A stretch of DNA of 14,840 nucleotides from Microcaldota archaeon (GTDB taxonomy: Archaea > Micrarchaeota > Micrarchaeia > Anstonellales > J096): positions 1 through 14,840 of the forward strand of contig JAPLWW010000090.1 of NCBI GenBank assembly GCA_026396375.1, given 5' to 3'. Below the pieces are notes generated by a model. That model was not told where the DNA came from. It saw only the letters and a list, made by a program, of their open reading frames with translations, and ran no database searches. The position numbers and the translations under genes were made by a program. This document shows positions 14,250 through 14,840 of this stretch, one piece after another; the first letter of the stretch is position 1, and every line of letters starts with the position of its first letter.

Positions 14250-14408
14250 TCAGATGTTTTTCTTGTCAGAGGCCATTTTCCTGCTTAGCTCATCCTCGCT
14301 TTTCCTTGACCTTGCATAGAAGTAATAGACGATGAGCAGGACTATGAGCATTATTAGCCCATATCCTATGAACGGCAGGAAAAACATGAACGGAAGACAG
14401 ATATCCAT
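14250..14408 (-). CDS. Small single-pass membrane protein (52 aa)
   Basis: A 52-codon frame begins MDICLPFMFFLPFIGYGLIM, continues through a hydrophobic segment to about residue 31, and ends in a charged cytoplasmic-type tail (RSRKSEDELSRKMASDKKNI). It fills the gap between the YbjQ gene (5 nt upstream) and kae1 (9 nt downstream), so it is the middle gene of a three-gene operon. The AGG, ATA and CTC/CTG codon choice matches the neighbours. No family is recognised; the single membrane helix with a Lys/Arg-rich tail suggests a small inner-membrane adaptor or regulator. The coding call rests on fit between neighbours and sensible protein composition. Confidence 0.7.
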   Translation of the reverse strand: MDICLPFMFFLPFIGYGLIMLIVLLIVYYFYARSRKSEDELSRKMASDKKNI

Positions 14409-14413
14409 TTATT

Positions 14414-14773
14414 TCACTTCTTTCCGCTCACATCCTTGAGAATGACGGCCGTTCCGGTTGCGGAGATCATTATCATGGAACCGTTGACTCCCATTGTGGA
14501 TGTTTCAATATCCATGCTTACAACCGCGTTGGCGCCAAGCGACTTTGCCTTTTCCTTCATCCTGTCAATGGCATCATACCTTGCCTTTTCAACTTCTGAA
14601 GTGAATGCGGTTACCTCTCCTCCCCCAATGGATTGAAGGCTGGCTATTATGTTTCCTCCAACGCCCCTTGTCCTGACAGTCACTCCTGTCACTATGCCGA
14701 GCGTTTTCACTACCTCATGCTTGCCGGATATTGGCGGCATGGTAAGAACTATAAATTCCTCATCATTTGCCAT
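14414..14773 (-). CDS. YbjQ/DUF74 family protein (putative heavy-metal-binding domain)
   Basis: This 119-aa protein matches the YbjQ family: LGIVTGVTVRTRGVGGNIIASLQSIGGGEV, then ARYDAIDRMKEKAKSLGANAVVSMDIETS, and MIMISATGTAVIL at the end. Family members form pentamers in crystal structures; the 'heavy-metal-binding' label is weakly supported and the function is unknown. The start at 14773 (MANDEEFIVL) is chosen because GGGTG lies about 5 nt upstream and a TATA box sits about 38 bp upstream; a start at 14803 would overlap the promoter. It is the first gene of the operon with the 52-aa membrane protein and kae1. Confidence 0.9.
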   Translation of the reverse strand: MANDEEFIVLTMPPISGKHEVVKTLGIVTGVTVRTRGVGGNIIASLQSIGGGEVTAFTSEVEKARYDAIDRMKEKAKSLGANAVVSMDIETSTMGVNGSMIMISATGTAVILKDVSGKK

Positions 14774-14807
14774 AGATACACCCGAATTATTGTTATTCAG
14801 CAAGGAT

Positions 14808-14814
14808 TAAAAAG
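14808..14814 (-). promoter_or_regulatory. TATA box of the ybjQ-like/kae1 operon
   Basis: Read on the minus strand, TTTTTAA is centred about 38 bp upstream of the ATG at 14773, predicting a leader of about 12 nt with a GGGTG ribosome-binding site. Confidence 0.45.
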
Positions 14815-14840
14815 CCGGCTATAAAATCACTTTACCGTGT

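Overview
The window reads as a piece of an archaeal chromosome. It carries the archaeal ribosome-rescue factor Pelota, Kae1 of the KEOPS complex, and several TATA boxes that lie about 26 bp upstream of start codons, as expected for leaderless archaeal transcripts. Most core genes favour AGG, ATA and AAG codons. Threonyl-tRNA synthetase is of the bacterial architecture. Together with short intergenic gaps, many overlapping stop/start codons and an ankyrin protein, this is compatible with a small-genome DPANN-type lineage (Micrarchaeota or Diapherotrites-like), but the lineage is an inference and cannot be fixed without a tree.

Left part (1-6340) is accessory. An AT-rich gene tail (1-96) is followed by a 491-codon gene of unknown function whose first ~215 codons are AT-rich and whose remainder uses the codons of the core genome. 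Then come an AAA ATPase of the DUF4143 type, a ribbon-helix-helix/PemK-MazF toxin-antitoxin pair, and a translationally coupled set made of a secreted metzincin protease, a membrane-anchored surface protein and a 34-codon lipoprotein-like remnant. A perfect 21-bp direct repeat overlaps the 3' end of the 491-codon gene (1562-1582) and recurs at 6320-6340, just upstream of the ppsA promoter, so it brackets the whole 4.7-kb block. A second, 32-bp imperfect repeat (1597-1628 and 3177-3208) brackets the DUF4143 gene.

Middle part (6371-10411) is a plus-strand core cluster: ppsA (phosphoenolpyruvate synthase), a rhomboid intramembrane protease and pelA (Pelota). The genes overlap by 14 and 4 nt and probably share one leaderless promoter.

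At 10399-11306 an ankyrin-repeat gene sits between the convergent pelA and thrS genes. It is flanked by a 13-bp perfect direct repeat that contains the stop codons of both neighbours, and inside that by a 28-bp imperfect direct repeat (22/28). The arrangement looks like an inserted cassette with a target-site duplication.

Right part (11295-14840) is a minus-strand core cluster. A YbjQ/DUF74 protein, a 52-aa membrane protein and kae1 form a tight operon, followed by thrS with its own TATA box at the kae1 stop codon. Kae1 (t6A37 synthesis), ThrS (charging of tRNA-Thr, itself a t6A-containing tRNA) and Pelota (stalled ribosome rescue) all serve translation.

No tRNA, rRNA, CRISPR array, transposase or integrase gene was seen.
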